This document shows, in pieces, positions 12,461-18,692 of a stretch of 18,692 nt of DNA. The notes beneath the pieces were generated by a model, which was not told the origin of the DNA, made no database searches, and worked only from the letters and a program-made list of their open reading frames with translations. A program made the position numbers and the translations under genes. Positions within the stretch are counted from its first letter, which is position 1, and every line of letters begins with the position of its first letter. The DNA is from an uncultured Erysipelotrichaceae bacterium (lineage in GTDB: Bacteria > Bacillota_I > Bacilli_A > RF39 > UBA660): contig CADBMO010000096.1 of NCBI GenBank assembly GCA_902795755.1, positions 1 through 18,692 of the forward strand. Direction: 5' to 3'.

Positions 12461-13542
12461 TTGTTCTGCTCTTCATACTTATTAACAAGCGCAGTTAATT
12501 CATCTATCTCACACATTCTAAGTTCATTATAATTTTTATCAAAAAAACATGACTTTAAATAAGTTTTATACTTATTATTAACATACATATTATCAATTAC
12601 GTCAATTATATCTTTTTCACTTACTATATTATTGTTTTCATAAGCGTTTAACAAATTATTAGCCTCATTTCCAAACATTCTTAAGCTTGAATAATTACCA
12701 TTATTAAAATCACGTATTAAAGATGATTTATATGCATCATTTATGTTCAATGAATATATGTATTTAATAATTTCATTTCTTAATTTTTTTGCACTTAATT
12801 TTGAATAATCAGGTTTAATAAATTGTACGTTATTCTTCTCAATAATTTCTCTTCTTTTTAAATTAATGTAATTACTTGCCATAACCGCAGCATACTTATC
12901 AATAACTTCATCATTATCATTATAATTAATATCATAATGATTATTCTTTAAATAATCTTTTATTTCGTTTAATATTTTGTTTTTTTTAGATTCTGTTACT
13001 CTTAATTTTCCATCACTAAACTCTGTAACATACTGGAATGTATTATTTTTTAAACTAAATTTGTTAGCACTATTAGCATAAAAATAAGTATTAATTATAT
13101 TTTTAATAACTTTATTTTTTATAAAATCAAAATCGTTATGAGTTTCTTCATTTTTATTAGTATGATAATCAATCATTCTTAGTATAGCATCATTAAATGT
13201 TCTACACACCATACCATATTTTTTCATCAATTGAGCGATATATTCATGCACGTCAACGTCTAATGAATCAGTATCATAATCCTTCCCAAACAGCTCTTCA
13301 ATTGATGCATCCCTACCACCTATTTTATTAACATATCTATAAAGGTTTGTATCTTTTATTTCATTAACTACATCATTAGATACAAATATAGCATGCATAT
13401 TACCAACTAAGTAATAGTACTGTGCTTTTCGATAATAATTCATATAATCATTATTGCCATATAATATTTGCTTTCTAGCATCATCAGATAAATCTACTTT
13501 GTTTAAGTCTGCTATCAAAGCATCTTTTATACTTGCTATCAT
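12442..13542 (-). CDS. Unknown 366-residue protein with C-terminal helical repeats
   Basis: Start is ATG 13542, about 8 bases after an AGAGGTG site; the in-frame GTG at 13551 is part of that site. There is no signal peptide or clear membrane segment. The C-terminal third shows two related units of about 48 residues (about 255-303 and 310-358), each with Ile-Ile...Tyr, Tyr-Lys-(Ser/Thr)-X-Leu, an Asn-Tyr-X-X-Leu-Arg-Met element, and an end Tyr-Glu-X-(Asn/Gln)-Asn. A weaker third copy may lie near residues 5-40. I do not recognise the family. Its promoter (13562-13590) begins at the end of the Cse60-like gene, and no terminator separates the two, so it may also be read from upstream during sporulation. 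Confidence 0.8.
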   Translation of the reverse strand: MIASIKDALIADLNKVDLSDDARKQILYGNNDYMNYYRKAQYYYLVGNMHAIFVSNDVVNEIKDTNLYRYVNKIGGRDASIEELFGKDYDTDSLDVDVHEYIAQLMKKYGMVCRTFNDAILRMIDYHTNKNEETHNDFDFIKNKVIKNIINTYFYANSANKFSLKNNTFQYVTEFSDGKLRVTESKKNKILNEIKDYLKNNHYDINYNDNDEVIDKYAAVMASNYINLKRREIIEKNNVQFIKPDYSKLSAKKLRNEIIKYIYSLNINDAYKSSLIRDFNNGNYSSLRMFGNEANNLLNAYENNNIVSEKDIIDVIDNMYVNNKYKTYLKSCFFDKNYNELRMCEIDELTALVNKYEEQNKKGPIK

Positions 13543-13561
13543 ATGAATCACCTCTATTTTG

Positions 13562-13590
13562 ATTATAGCAAAATTACTTAACCTCGTAAA
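13562..13590 (-). promoter_or_regulatory. Promoter of the 366-residue protein gene
   Basis: Perfect extended -10 TGCTATAAT (13562-13570); TTTACG (13585-13590, four of six) 17 bases upstream lies within the last codons of the Cse60-like gene. Confidence 0.6.
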
Positions 13591-13744
13591 TAATCATAGC
13601 TGAAAAACAATAAATTTGATCTTCACCGTTTACTGCAATTGACACTTGATACTTAATATCAATTAACTCTTTATCAATAATAAATTCATTTACTACTTCT
13701 TCTAAATCGCTTTCTATATCACAATCAAATACTTTTACCCTCAT
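13574..13744 (-). CDS. Cse60-like small sporulation protein, 56 aa
   Basis: A short frame easily missed because of its length. It begins Met-Arg-Val-Lys-Val-Phe-Asp, then an acidic helix (Ile-Glu-Ser-Asp-Leu-Glu-Glu-Val-Val-Asn-Glu-Phe), then Ile-Asp-Ile-Lys-Tyr-Gln-Val, and ends Gln-Ile-Tyr-Cys-Phe-Ser-Ala-Met-Ile-Ile-Tyr. This is the pattern I recall for the Bacillus Cse60 (DUF2758) family, about 60 residues, expressed under mother-cell sigma-E in B. subtilis; its function is unknown. Start is ATG 13744 with GGTGAT 4-5 bases upstream. It lies after the typA terminator with no terminator of its own. A sigma-E -10 is not obvious here. Confidence 0.8.
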   Translation of the reverse strand: MRVKVFDCDIESDLEEVVNEFIIDKELIDIKYQVSIAVNGEDQIYCFSAMIIYEVK

Positions 13745-13762
13745 ATTATCACCAATTATATA

Positions 13763-13792
13763 ATAATCAATTAATAATTAAAAAAATGTCAA
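13763..13792 (-). promoter_or_regulatory. Possible promoter of the Cse60-like gene
   Basis: Perfect TTGACA (13787-13792), formed partly by the typA terminator's U tract, with GATTAT (13763-13768, four of six) after 18 bases. A TATAAT at 13755-13760 is too far from it and too near the start codon. Confidence 0.35.
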
Positions 13793-13814
13793 AAAAAATA
13801 GCTAAATTAGCTAT
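13791..13814 (-). terminator. Intrinsic terminator of typA
   Basis: 7-bp stem (13798-13804 with 13808-13814), 3-base loop, eight U. The TAA stop (13807-13809) spans loop and stem. Confidence 0.85.
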
Positions 13815-15624
13815 TTTTTATCTTTGCTTCGTATTTTTTTCTTTCTTCTGTTTTTAGTATTTTCTTTCTCATTCTAAAGTTTTCAGGTGTTACTTCTACT
13901 AACTCATCTGAATTTATATAATCTAAACATACTTCTAAAGATAGCTTTCTAGGCCTTTTTAATACTACGGTATGATCTTTACCAGCACTTCTTGTATTAG
14001 TTTGTTGCTTTTGTTTTACAACGTTTACTGCAAGGTCATTTTCTCTTGTATTTTCACCAACTATCATGCCTTCGTATACTTCGGTACCTGGCTCTATAAA
14101 CATAATACCTCTATCTTCTAACTGTCCAAGTCCATATGCTGATGCTTTACCATTTTCCATTGAAACAAGAACACCTAGTTTTCTTTCTCCTACTACAGCA
14201 TCTGCCATAGGCATATACTCTTTAAACGTATGATTTATTATTCCATAACCCTTTGTCATGGTCATAAAATCGGTCATAAAACCAATAAGTCCACGTGATG
14301 GGATATCGTAACTTAACCTTACTTGATTACCTACATTATTCATACTTATCATATTAGCACCACGAGTACCTAGTGCTTCTATAACAGAACCAACACAGTC
14401 TTCTGGAACTTCTATTTGTAAATCTTCATATGGTTCACATAAAACGCCATCTTTTTCCTTAACAATAACTTCTGGTTTTGAAACTTGCATTTCAAATCCT
14501 TCTCTTCTCATGTTTTCAATTAGTATTGAAAGGTGTAATTCACCACGACCAGATACTATCCAACTTTCGGTATCATTTTCTCTAACTTTTAATGATACGT
14601 CTCTTTGCGTTTCTTTCATTAGTCTTTCTTCTAGTTTCCTAGCGGTTACAAATTTACCTTCTTTACCTGCAAATGGTGAGTTGTTAACACCAAATGTCAT
14701 TTGTAGGGTTGGTTCATCTATCCTAAGTATTGGAAGAGCTTCTTCTTTTCCAATATCACATATAGTCTCCCCTACTGATATATCAGGTAACCCTGCTATT
14801 GCAACTATGTCACCTGCTACTGCTTCTTTAACTTCTATCCTTTTTAAGCCTAAAAATCCAAATAATTTTTGAATTCTAAACTGTTTAATAGTACCATCTA
14901 ATCTAACACACGAAACCATTTCATTTTCTTTTATAGTACCCCTAGTAATACGGCCAATTCCTATTCTTCCTACATAATCATTATAATCAAGTAATGCAGG
15001 TTGAAATTGTAGTGATCCATTTACATCACTACTTGGTGCTGGTACTTCCTTAACAATCAAATCAAGAACTGGATCCATAGTATGCTTTTGAGTAGATAAA
15101 TCTTTATCAAGTGATGATGTACCATTTATTGCAGATACGTATACAACTGGAAATTCTAATTGTTCATCATCTGCACCAAGTTCAATAAACAATTCTAATA
15201 CCTCATCTAAAACTTCATCTATTCTAGTAGATGGTTTATCTATCTTATTTATTGCAACTATTGGTTTAACACCAGCTTCCAAAGCTTTTTTAAGTACAAA
15301 TCTAGTTTGTGGCATAGTTCCTTCATAAGCATCAACCACTAATAAAACACCATCAACCATGTGCATTATTCGCTCTACTTCTCCACCAAAGTCAGCATGT
15401 CCAGGAGTGTCTAAAATATTTATCCTAACCCCTTTATAATTAATTGCAGTAGTTTTAGCAAGTATGGTAATTCCTCTTTCTCTTTCAATGTCATTAGAAT
15501 CCATTGCTCTTTTTTCAACTTCTTCATTCTCTCTAAATGTTCCAGACTGCTTCAATAATTCATCAACAAGTGTAGTTTTACCATGGTCAACATGGGCAAT
15601 TATTGCAACATTTCTAATTTCCAT
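13807..15624 (-). CDS. typA: Ribosome-associated GTPase TypA/BipA
   Basis: A 605-residue translational GTPase of usual TypA length. G1 is Ala-His-Val-Asp-His-Gly-Lys-Thr-Thr (about 10-18), switch I has Glu-Arg-Glu-Arg-Gly-Ile-Thr-Ile, G3 is Asp-Thr-Pro-Gly-His-Ala-Asp-Phe and G4 Asn-Lys-Ile-Asp. Domain II, two EF-G-like alpha/beta domains and the TypA-specific C-terminal region follow; the Gly-Arg-Gly-Glu-Leu-His-Leu element of the EF-G III-like domain is visible. It binds the 70S ribosome and helps large-subunit assembly under stress or cold. I chose ATG 15624 after AAGGTG; the GTG at 15633 lies in the ribosome binding site. It has its own extended -10 promoter and terminator. Confidence 0.97.
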   Translation of the reverse strand: MEIRNVAIIAHVDHGKTTLVDELLKQSGTFRENEEVEKRAMDSNDIERERGITILAKTTAINYKGVRINILDTPGHADFGGEVERIMHMVDGVLLVVDAYEGTMPQTRFVLKKALEAGVKPIVAINKIDKPSTRIDEVLDEVLELFIELGADDEQLEFPVVYVSAINGTSSLDKDLSTQKHTMDPVLDLIVKEVPAPSSDVNGSLQFQPALLDYNDYVGRIGIGRITRGTIKENEMVSCVRLDGTIKQFRIQKLFGFLGLKRIEVKEAVAGDIVAIAGLPDISVGETICDIGKEEALPILRIDEPTLQMTFGVNNSPFAGKEGKFVTARKLEERLMKETQRDVSLKVRENDTESWIVSGRGELHLSILIENMRREGFEMQVSKPEVIVKEKDGVLCEPYEDLQIEVPEDCVGSVIEALGTRGANMISMNNVGNQVRLSYDIPSRGLIGFMTDFMTMTKGYGIINHTFKEYMPMADAVVGERKLGVLVSMENGKASAYGLGQLEDRGIMFIEPGTEVYEGMIVGENTRENDLAVNVVKQKQQTNTRSAGKDHTVVLKRPRKLSLEVCLDYINSDELVEVTPENFRMRKKILKTEERKKYEAKIKNS

Positions 15625-15653
15625 ATATAACACCTTCTTTTTACAACTTTTTA

Positions 15654-15662
15654 ATTATAGCA
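15654..15662 (-). promoter_or_regulatory. Extended -10 promoter of typA
   Basis: Perfect TGCTATAAT; the -35 is weak (TTGTTG 18 bases upstream). The leader is about 22 bases. Confidence 0.65.
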
Positions 15663-15681
15663 CAAATATTAAAAAAACAAC

Positions 15682-15710
15682 AAAAAAAGTGAATATTTTT
15701 TAATATTCAC
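15682..15710 (-). terminator. Intrinsic terminator of the single-pass membrane protein gene
   Basis: 9-bp stem (15689-15697 with 15702-15710), 4-base loop, seven U. The TAG stop (15711-15713) directly abuts the stem. Confidence 0.85.
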
Positions 15711-16727
15711 CTAGACTTTTATATTACTTTTAATGTTATATGCATCCGCCATCGCCTTAGTAATCTTTAGCTTTATTGAAATATTTCCTTCTCTAAATTG
15801 AGATACACTTGATATTACACCTTTATTTTGACTTTGACTTGCTAAGTCTGATGCCAATTTATTAGTAGGATTATCATAACTAAAATAATATTCTTCTAAT
15901 AATGGATGTTCTGCCATCATTTCTGCCGCAACAATAATTAAACTATTAGTTCCAGGTGTAATATAATAATCATACTCTACATCTACCACTGGTTTATGTG
16001 TGTAATTATAATCATCTGCAGCAATTCTATCAAATACTTTTATTTGAGCAATATCACCAGCTTGTTTACTTAATTCGCCTACTATTTCAATTTGGTCAGG
16101 AGTTGTACCTAGTTTTTTTGCAATTATCTCTTTACTAAAATCTCCATTTTGTATTTCGTATTCTACTAAATCATATTCTCCATAATCACTTGCTACATCA
16201 GAAACTGAAGTTGGCTCAACTGTTTTTACGTCATTTTTATGTATATTAATACCTGAATAAGTAGCAATTACCACTAGTATTCCTAATGCTGCAATTGCTA
16301 TTTTTAACTTTTTACCAGTAGGAAGTGTTTCATGTAATCCATCTGTATTTTTCTTTTTATTATCTCTTTGTGGTGCAAACCCATTTATTGCACTAGGTAG
16401 TTTTATAATTTTATCAGATTCCATTTTATTTGAATCTCCATATTTTTTTACCGGTTCATTATCAAAATCATTGATTAAGCTGGCTAAATCTCTACCCGTC
16501 AGTTTTGTGGTATTTTCATACTTATTTTTTTCTTGAACAGTTGCAACGTACATTTTATACTCTAATTGTAGTTTTCTTCGTGTGCTTAGATCAACCACTT
16601 TTCTAAGTTCTTCAAAAGCCGCACTTATCTCTTCAAAAGTAGAATATATATTTAAATTATAGTCAAACCCTTCTTTTTTACCAATTTCGTTTAAAATTTT
16701 GTATATAGGTTTATTGCTATTATACAT
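15711..16727 (-). CDS. Unknown single-pass membrane protein with a LysM-like segment
   Basis: A 338-residue protein. The cytoplasmic N-terminal part (about 1-140) is mostly helical, and one membrane helix (about 141-161) separates it from a C-terminal domain that would be outside. In this outer part, residues about 186-218 (Val-Glu-Tyr-Glu-Ile-Gln-Asn-Gly-Asp...Ile-Ala-Lys-Lys-Leu-Gly-Thr-Thr-Pro-Asp-Gln-Ile) look like a degenerate LysM motif, followed by about 110 residues I cannot place. Start is ATG 16727 after GGTGAT; the ATG at 16745 would put that site inside the gene. No Lys-rich sortase tail. It has its own promoter (16755-16783). Function unknown. Confidence 0.8.
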   Translation of the reverse strand: MYNSNKPIYKILNEIGKKEGFDYNLNIYSTFEEISAAFEELRKVVDLSTRRKLQLEYKMYVATVQEKNKYENTTKLTGRDLASLINDFDNEPVKKYGDSNKMESDKIIKLPSAINGFAPQRDNKKKNTDGLHETLPTGKKLKIAIAALGILVVIATYSGINIHKNDVKTVEPTSVSDVASDYGEYDLVEYEIQNGDFSKEIIAKKLGTTPDQIEIVGELSKQAGDIAQIKVFDRIAADDYNYTHKPVVDVEYDYYITPGTNSLIIVAAEMMAEHPLLEEYYFSYDNPTNKLASDLASQSQNKGVISSVSQFREGNISIKLKITKAMADAYNIKSNIKV

Positions 16728-16754
16728 ATGACTATCACCTACCATCTATATATA

Positions 16755-16783
16755 ATAATAACAAATTATAAATAATTAGTAAA
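16755..16783 (-). promoter_or_regulatory. Promoter of the single-pass membrane protein gene
   Basis: TTTACT (16778-16783), 17-base spacer, TATTAT (16755-16760) with TGT in front (extended -10). Confidence 0.6.
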
Positions 16784-16784
16784 G

Positions 16785-16812
16785 AAAAAAGAAGTATAAA
16801 ACTATACTTCTT
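16785..16812 (-). terminator. Intrinsic terminator of the RNase J-like gene
   Basis: 10-bp stem (16789-16798 with 16803-16812), 4-base loop, six U. The TAG stop (16802-16804) is at the loop. Confidence 0.85.
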
Positions 16813-18448
16813 GAACCACCGTAATAATCATTGGCTTACATTCTGTTTGCTCATATAAATATGAACTTAAACGTTCTCTAATACCAAGTTTTATCTTGTT
16901 ATACTCAACATAGTTATTTATTGTGTTTTCTTCAATTACCTCAGAAGATATCCTCTTCATCTCTTCAATTAAATCCGCACTTTCTTTAACGTATATAAAC
17001 CCACGTGTTAAAACTTCTGGTTTTGCTAGTACTTCCTTCGTTTTTTTATCAAGAGTAGCACAAATAATAACAATACCATTATCAGATAATAATTCTCTAT
17101 CTTTTAATACAAGTCCACCAATATCTTGATACTGGTTACCATCTATTAATATATCATCTACTTTTACTTTTTCATGATTATCTTGTAATTTACCATTAAC
17201 AATATTTATAACATCACCATTTTGTTTTAGTAATATATTTTCTTTTGGCATTCCAACATGGTATGCAGCATCAGCATTTTTTATCATATGCCTATATTCA
17301 CCTTCAACAGGCATATAATACTTTGGATTCATTAAATCAAGCATAAGCATAATATCTTCTGATGAAGCATGATGCAACAGGTGATCTTTTTTAGATAACG
17401 TTACAACGTTAACACCTTTTTTAGAAATATCATCTATTACTTTAATAGCTAACTTTTCATTATAATCATTAACTGGTTCCATTAATAAAACGGTATCATT
17501 TTCTTTTATTTTAACGTATTTATCATAACCATTTATAATTCTATTAAGATTCATAAATGGCTTTTCCCTTTCATTTGAAATAAGTATTACGGCATCTTTA
17601 TCATCTATGTTTGATAAATCACCTATTCTACTTTTATCAAAATCAATAATTTTATTTGCTAATACATAGTTAACCATATTTTGAAGCTTATGCCCCATTA
17701 CAACTACTCTTCTAGTCGTTTTAGCAACTTCCTTAAATAACTCTTCCATTCTAGATACGTGAGCCGTAAAAACGTTTACAATTATTCTATCTTCAGTTTT
17801 AGATAGTGTATCTTTGATTAGTTTACTAATACGATTTTTTGGAGATGTATATCCAACTTTATCAGCATACATACTTTCTCCTAATAAGCATAAAACACCT
17901 TGTTTACCAATATATGCTAATTTACCTATATCGGTTTTATATGGCCCTACCATGGTAGCATCAAACACATAATTACCCGTATAAAATATGGTACCATCTT
18001 CAGTATTTAAAGCGTACCCAACGTTATCAGGTAAAGAGTGTGTTAATCTAACTGGAAAAACACTATTTTTACCAAAAGTTATTCTCTTATGTGGTTCTAT
18101 TTCTATAATATTTTTAAAATCAATACCAGATTCTTCTAAATCCTTCTTTAAAATATGTGCACTAAATCCAGTAACATATACTTTTAAATTAGGCAATTCT
18201 TTTAATATATCACATAATGCACCCATATTTTTTTCATGTCCATGAGTAATAAAAATACCCTTTACATTCTTAATATTTTCTTTAATATAATCAAAATTAG
18301 GAATTACGTAATCTACTCCTAACAGTGCATCTTCTGCATATTTTAACCCGGCATCAAAAATAAAAATATCGTTATCAACCTTAACAACATACATATTTTT
18401 TCCTTCTTCGTTAAGGCCACCTAACCCAAATATTTTAATCTTACTCAA
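16802..18448 (-). CDS. Ribonuclease J2-like protein with degenerate metal sites
   Basis: A 548-residue metallo-beta-lactamase/beta-CASP protein of RNase J length and layout: N-terminal Gly-Leu-Gly-Gly-Leu-Asn-Glu-Glu-Gly-Lys-Asn-Met-Tyr, motif region His69-Gly-His71-Glu-Lys-Asn, Thr-His-Ser-Leu-Pro-Asp (His137), a beta-CASP insertion, and a C-terminal domain. RNase J is a 5' exonuclease and endonuclease of mRNA and rRNA processing. Active RNase J has HxHxDH, TGDF and HGEYR; here these are HGHEKN, Thr-Gly-Asn159-Tyr and Glu382-Gly-Glu-Tyr-Arg, so several metal ligands are lost. This resembles RNase J2 of B. subtilis, a weak partner of J1, so it may be a structural subunit of a J1-J2 complex (J1 not in this window). 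The start is TTG 18448 after GGGAGGG. Confidence 0.88.
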   Translation of the reverse strand: MSKIKIFGLGGLNEEGKNMYVVKVDNDIFIFDAGLKYAEDALLGVDYVIPNFDYIKENIKNVKGIFITHGHEKNMGALCDILKELPNLKVYVTGFSAHILKKDLEESGIDFKNIIEIEPHKRITFGKNSVFPVRLTHSLPDNVGYALNTEDGTIFYTGNYVFDATMVGPYKTDIGKLAYIGKQGVLCLLGESMYADKVGYTSPKNRISKLIKDTLSKTEDRIIVNVFTAHVSRMEELFKEVAKTTRRVVVMGHKLQNMVNYVLANKIIDFDKSRIGDLSNIDDKDAVILISNEREKPFMNLNRIINGYDKYVKIKENDTVLLMEPVNDYNEKLAIKVIDDISKKGVNVVTLSKKDHLLHHASSEDIMLMLDLMNPKYYMPVEGEYRHMIKNADAAYHVGMPKENILLKQNGDVINIVNGKLQDNHEKVKVDDILIDGNQYQDIGGLVLKDRELLSDNGIVIICATLDKKTKEVLAKPEVLTRGFIYVKESADLIEEMKRISSEVIEENTINNYVEYNKIKLGIRERLSSYLYEQTECKPMIITVVQEV

Positions 18449-18485
18449 AATGAGCCCTCCCTTCTTCTTTTTTGCTCGTGATATA

Positions 18486-18494
18486 ATTATAGCA
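18486..18494 (-). promoter_or_regulatory. Extended -10 promoter of the RNase J-like gene
   Basis: Perfect TGCTATAAT; -35 weak (TTTTGT at 17 bases). It sits in a near-perfect palindrome (18477-18496) that puts an extended -10, TGATATAAT, on the plus strand as well. Confidence 0.6.
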
Positions 18495-18515
18495 CGTTTT
18501 TATAAAAAACAAAAG

Positions 18516-18538
18516 AAAAAGGTAATTAATTACCTTTT
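18516..18538 (-). terminator. Intrinsic terminator of the right-edge membrane protein gene
   Basis: 9-bp stem (18517-18525 with 18530-18538), 4-base loop, then a U run. The TAA stop (18526-18528) is in the loop. Confidence 0.85.
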
Positions 18539-18692
18539 CTAAATCTCTTTATTATTAGTAGTGCAATTAGTATCACTTCACCTACTATTATAACTAATAA
18601 TAATTTATTACTAGTAGTAATTTTACTTGCATTATTAGCTGAATCTATGATAGTTTCCGCTTCATTAGCAAGATTTCTAACTTGTTTTTTAC
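18526..18692 (-). CDS. C-terminal end of a membrane protein (runs off the right edge)
   Basis: About 54 residues, open at the window edge. They comprise a helical, slightly acidic stretch (Val-Arg-Asn-Leu-Ala-Asn-Glu-Ala-Glu-Thr-Ile-Ile), a hydrophobic segment of about 18 residues rich in Leu and Ile, and a short basic end (Lys-Arg-Phe-Arg-Lys-Gly-Asn). This looks like a tail-anchored or surface protein whose last helix stays in the membrane. The frame is supported by codon use, the fitting stop and the terminator hairpin around it. Family unknown because the rest is outside the window. Confidence 0.6.
   Translation of the reverse strand, partial: KKQVRNLANEAETIIDSANNASKITTSNKLLLVIIVGEVILIALLIIKRFRKGN

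Noticed and set aside
13755..13760. TATAAT as the -10 of the Cse60-like gene
   Set aside because: It would start transcription about 5 bases before the ATG and leave the ribosome binding site untranscribed; spacing to TTGACA is 26 bases.
14510..14872. Plus-strand open frame inside typA
   Set aside because: Antisense to highly conserved TypA sequence, no ribosome binding site, no recognisable product.
1..18692. CRISPR array, insertion sequence, tRNA or rRNA
   Set aside because: No spaced direct repeats, transposase motifs, terminal inverted repeats with target duplications, or cloverleaf/rRNA sequence were seen on either strand.

Overview
The window is a strongly AT-rich, gene-dense piece of a low-GC Firmicutes (Bacilli-type) chromosome. 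The markers point to an endospore former of the Bacilli/Erysipelotrichia/RF39-like group: the rpsP-khpA pair, TypA, TrmB, a CotE-type spore coat protein, SpoVS and a Cse60-like small sporulation protein. The standard bacterial code fits. One gene (the pseudouridine synthase) ends in TGA, tryptophans are TGG, and all other stops are TAA or TAG. No mobile element, rRNA, tRNA or CRISPR array is visible. No stretch over 300 bases lacks a gene; the longest intergenic gap is about 118 bases (3634-3751).

Layout from right to left, since all genes but one lie on the minus strand. At the right edge is the tail of a membrane protein (18526-18692). Then follow an RNase J2-like protein with degraded metal sites (16802-18448), a single-pass membrane protein (15711-16727), TypA (13807-15624), a Cse60-like small gene (13574-13744) and an unknown 366-residue protein (12442-13542). 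A small coiled-coil protein is the only plus-strand gene (12180-12431). It diverges from trmB (11464-12096) and converges on the unknown gene through a shared bidirectional terminator. Next is a four-gene envelope operon: lipoprotein, disordered acidic protein, DUF948 and YtxH (9179-11406). It is followed by a large surface GH25/LysM lipoprotein (7361-9115), cotE (6782-7300), rpsP-khpA (6158-6681), and an RNA-modification operon of methyltransferase, RluA-type synthase and HAD phosphatase (4076-6087). The left part holds spoVS (3752-4012), a two-repeat membrane-anchored surface protein (1777-3633), a GtrA-like flippase (1295-1729), an unknown gene (466-1239) and a partial unknown gene at the edge (1-417).

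Two themes run through the window. First, housekeeping translation/RNA genes are mixed with spore-related genes, including two candidate late-sporulation (sigma-E/sigma-K-type) promoters, at cotE and at the plus-strand coiled-coil gene. Second, the gene junctions are extremely compact. Stop codons sit inside or against intrinsic-terminator hairpins, and the next gene's promoter (usually an extended -10, TGnTATAAT type) starts within or right after the terminator, so the -35 region often lies in the hairpin. The clearest case is a consensus TTGACA-17-TATGAT promoter at 9144-9172 whose -35 is largely the loop of the upstream terminator. Many Shine-Dalgarno sites read AGGTG, which puts a false GTG start in frame just upstream of the real start; starts below are corrected for this.

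All functional names are from sequence reading and memory of families only. No database search was run.
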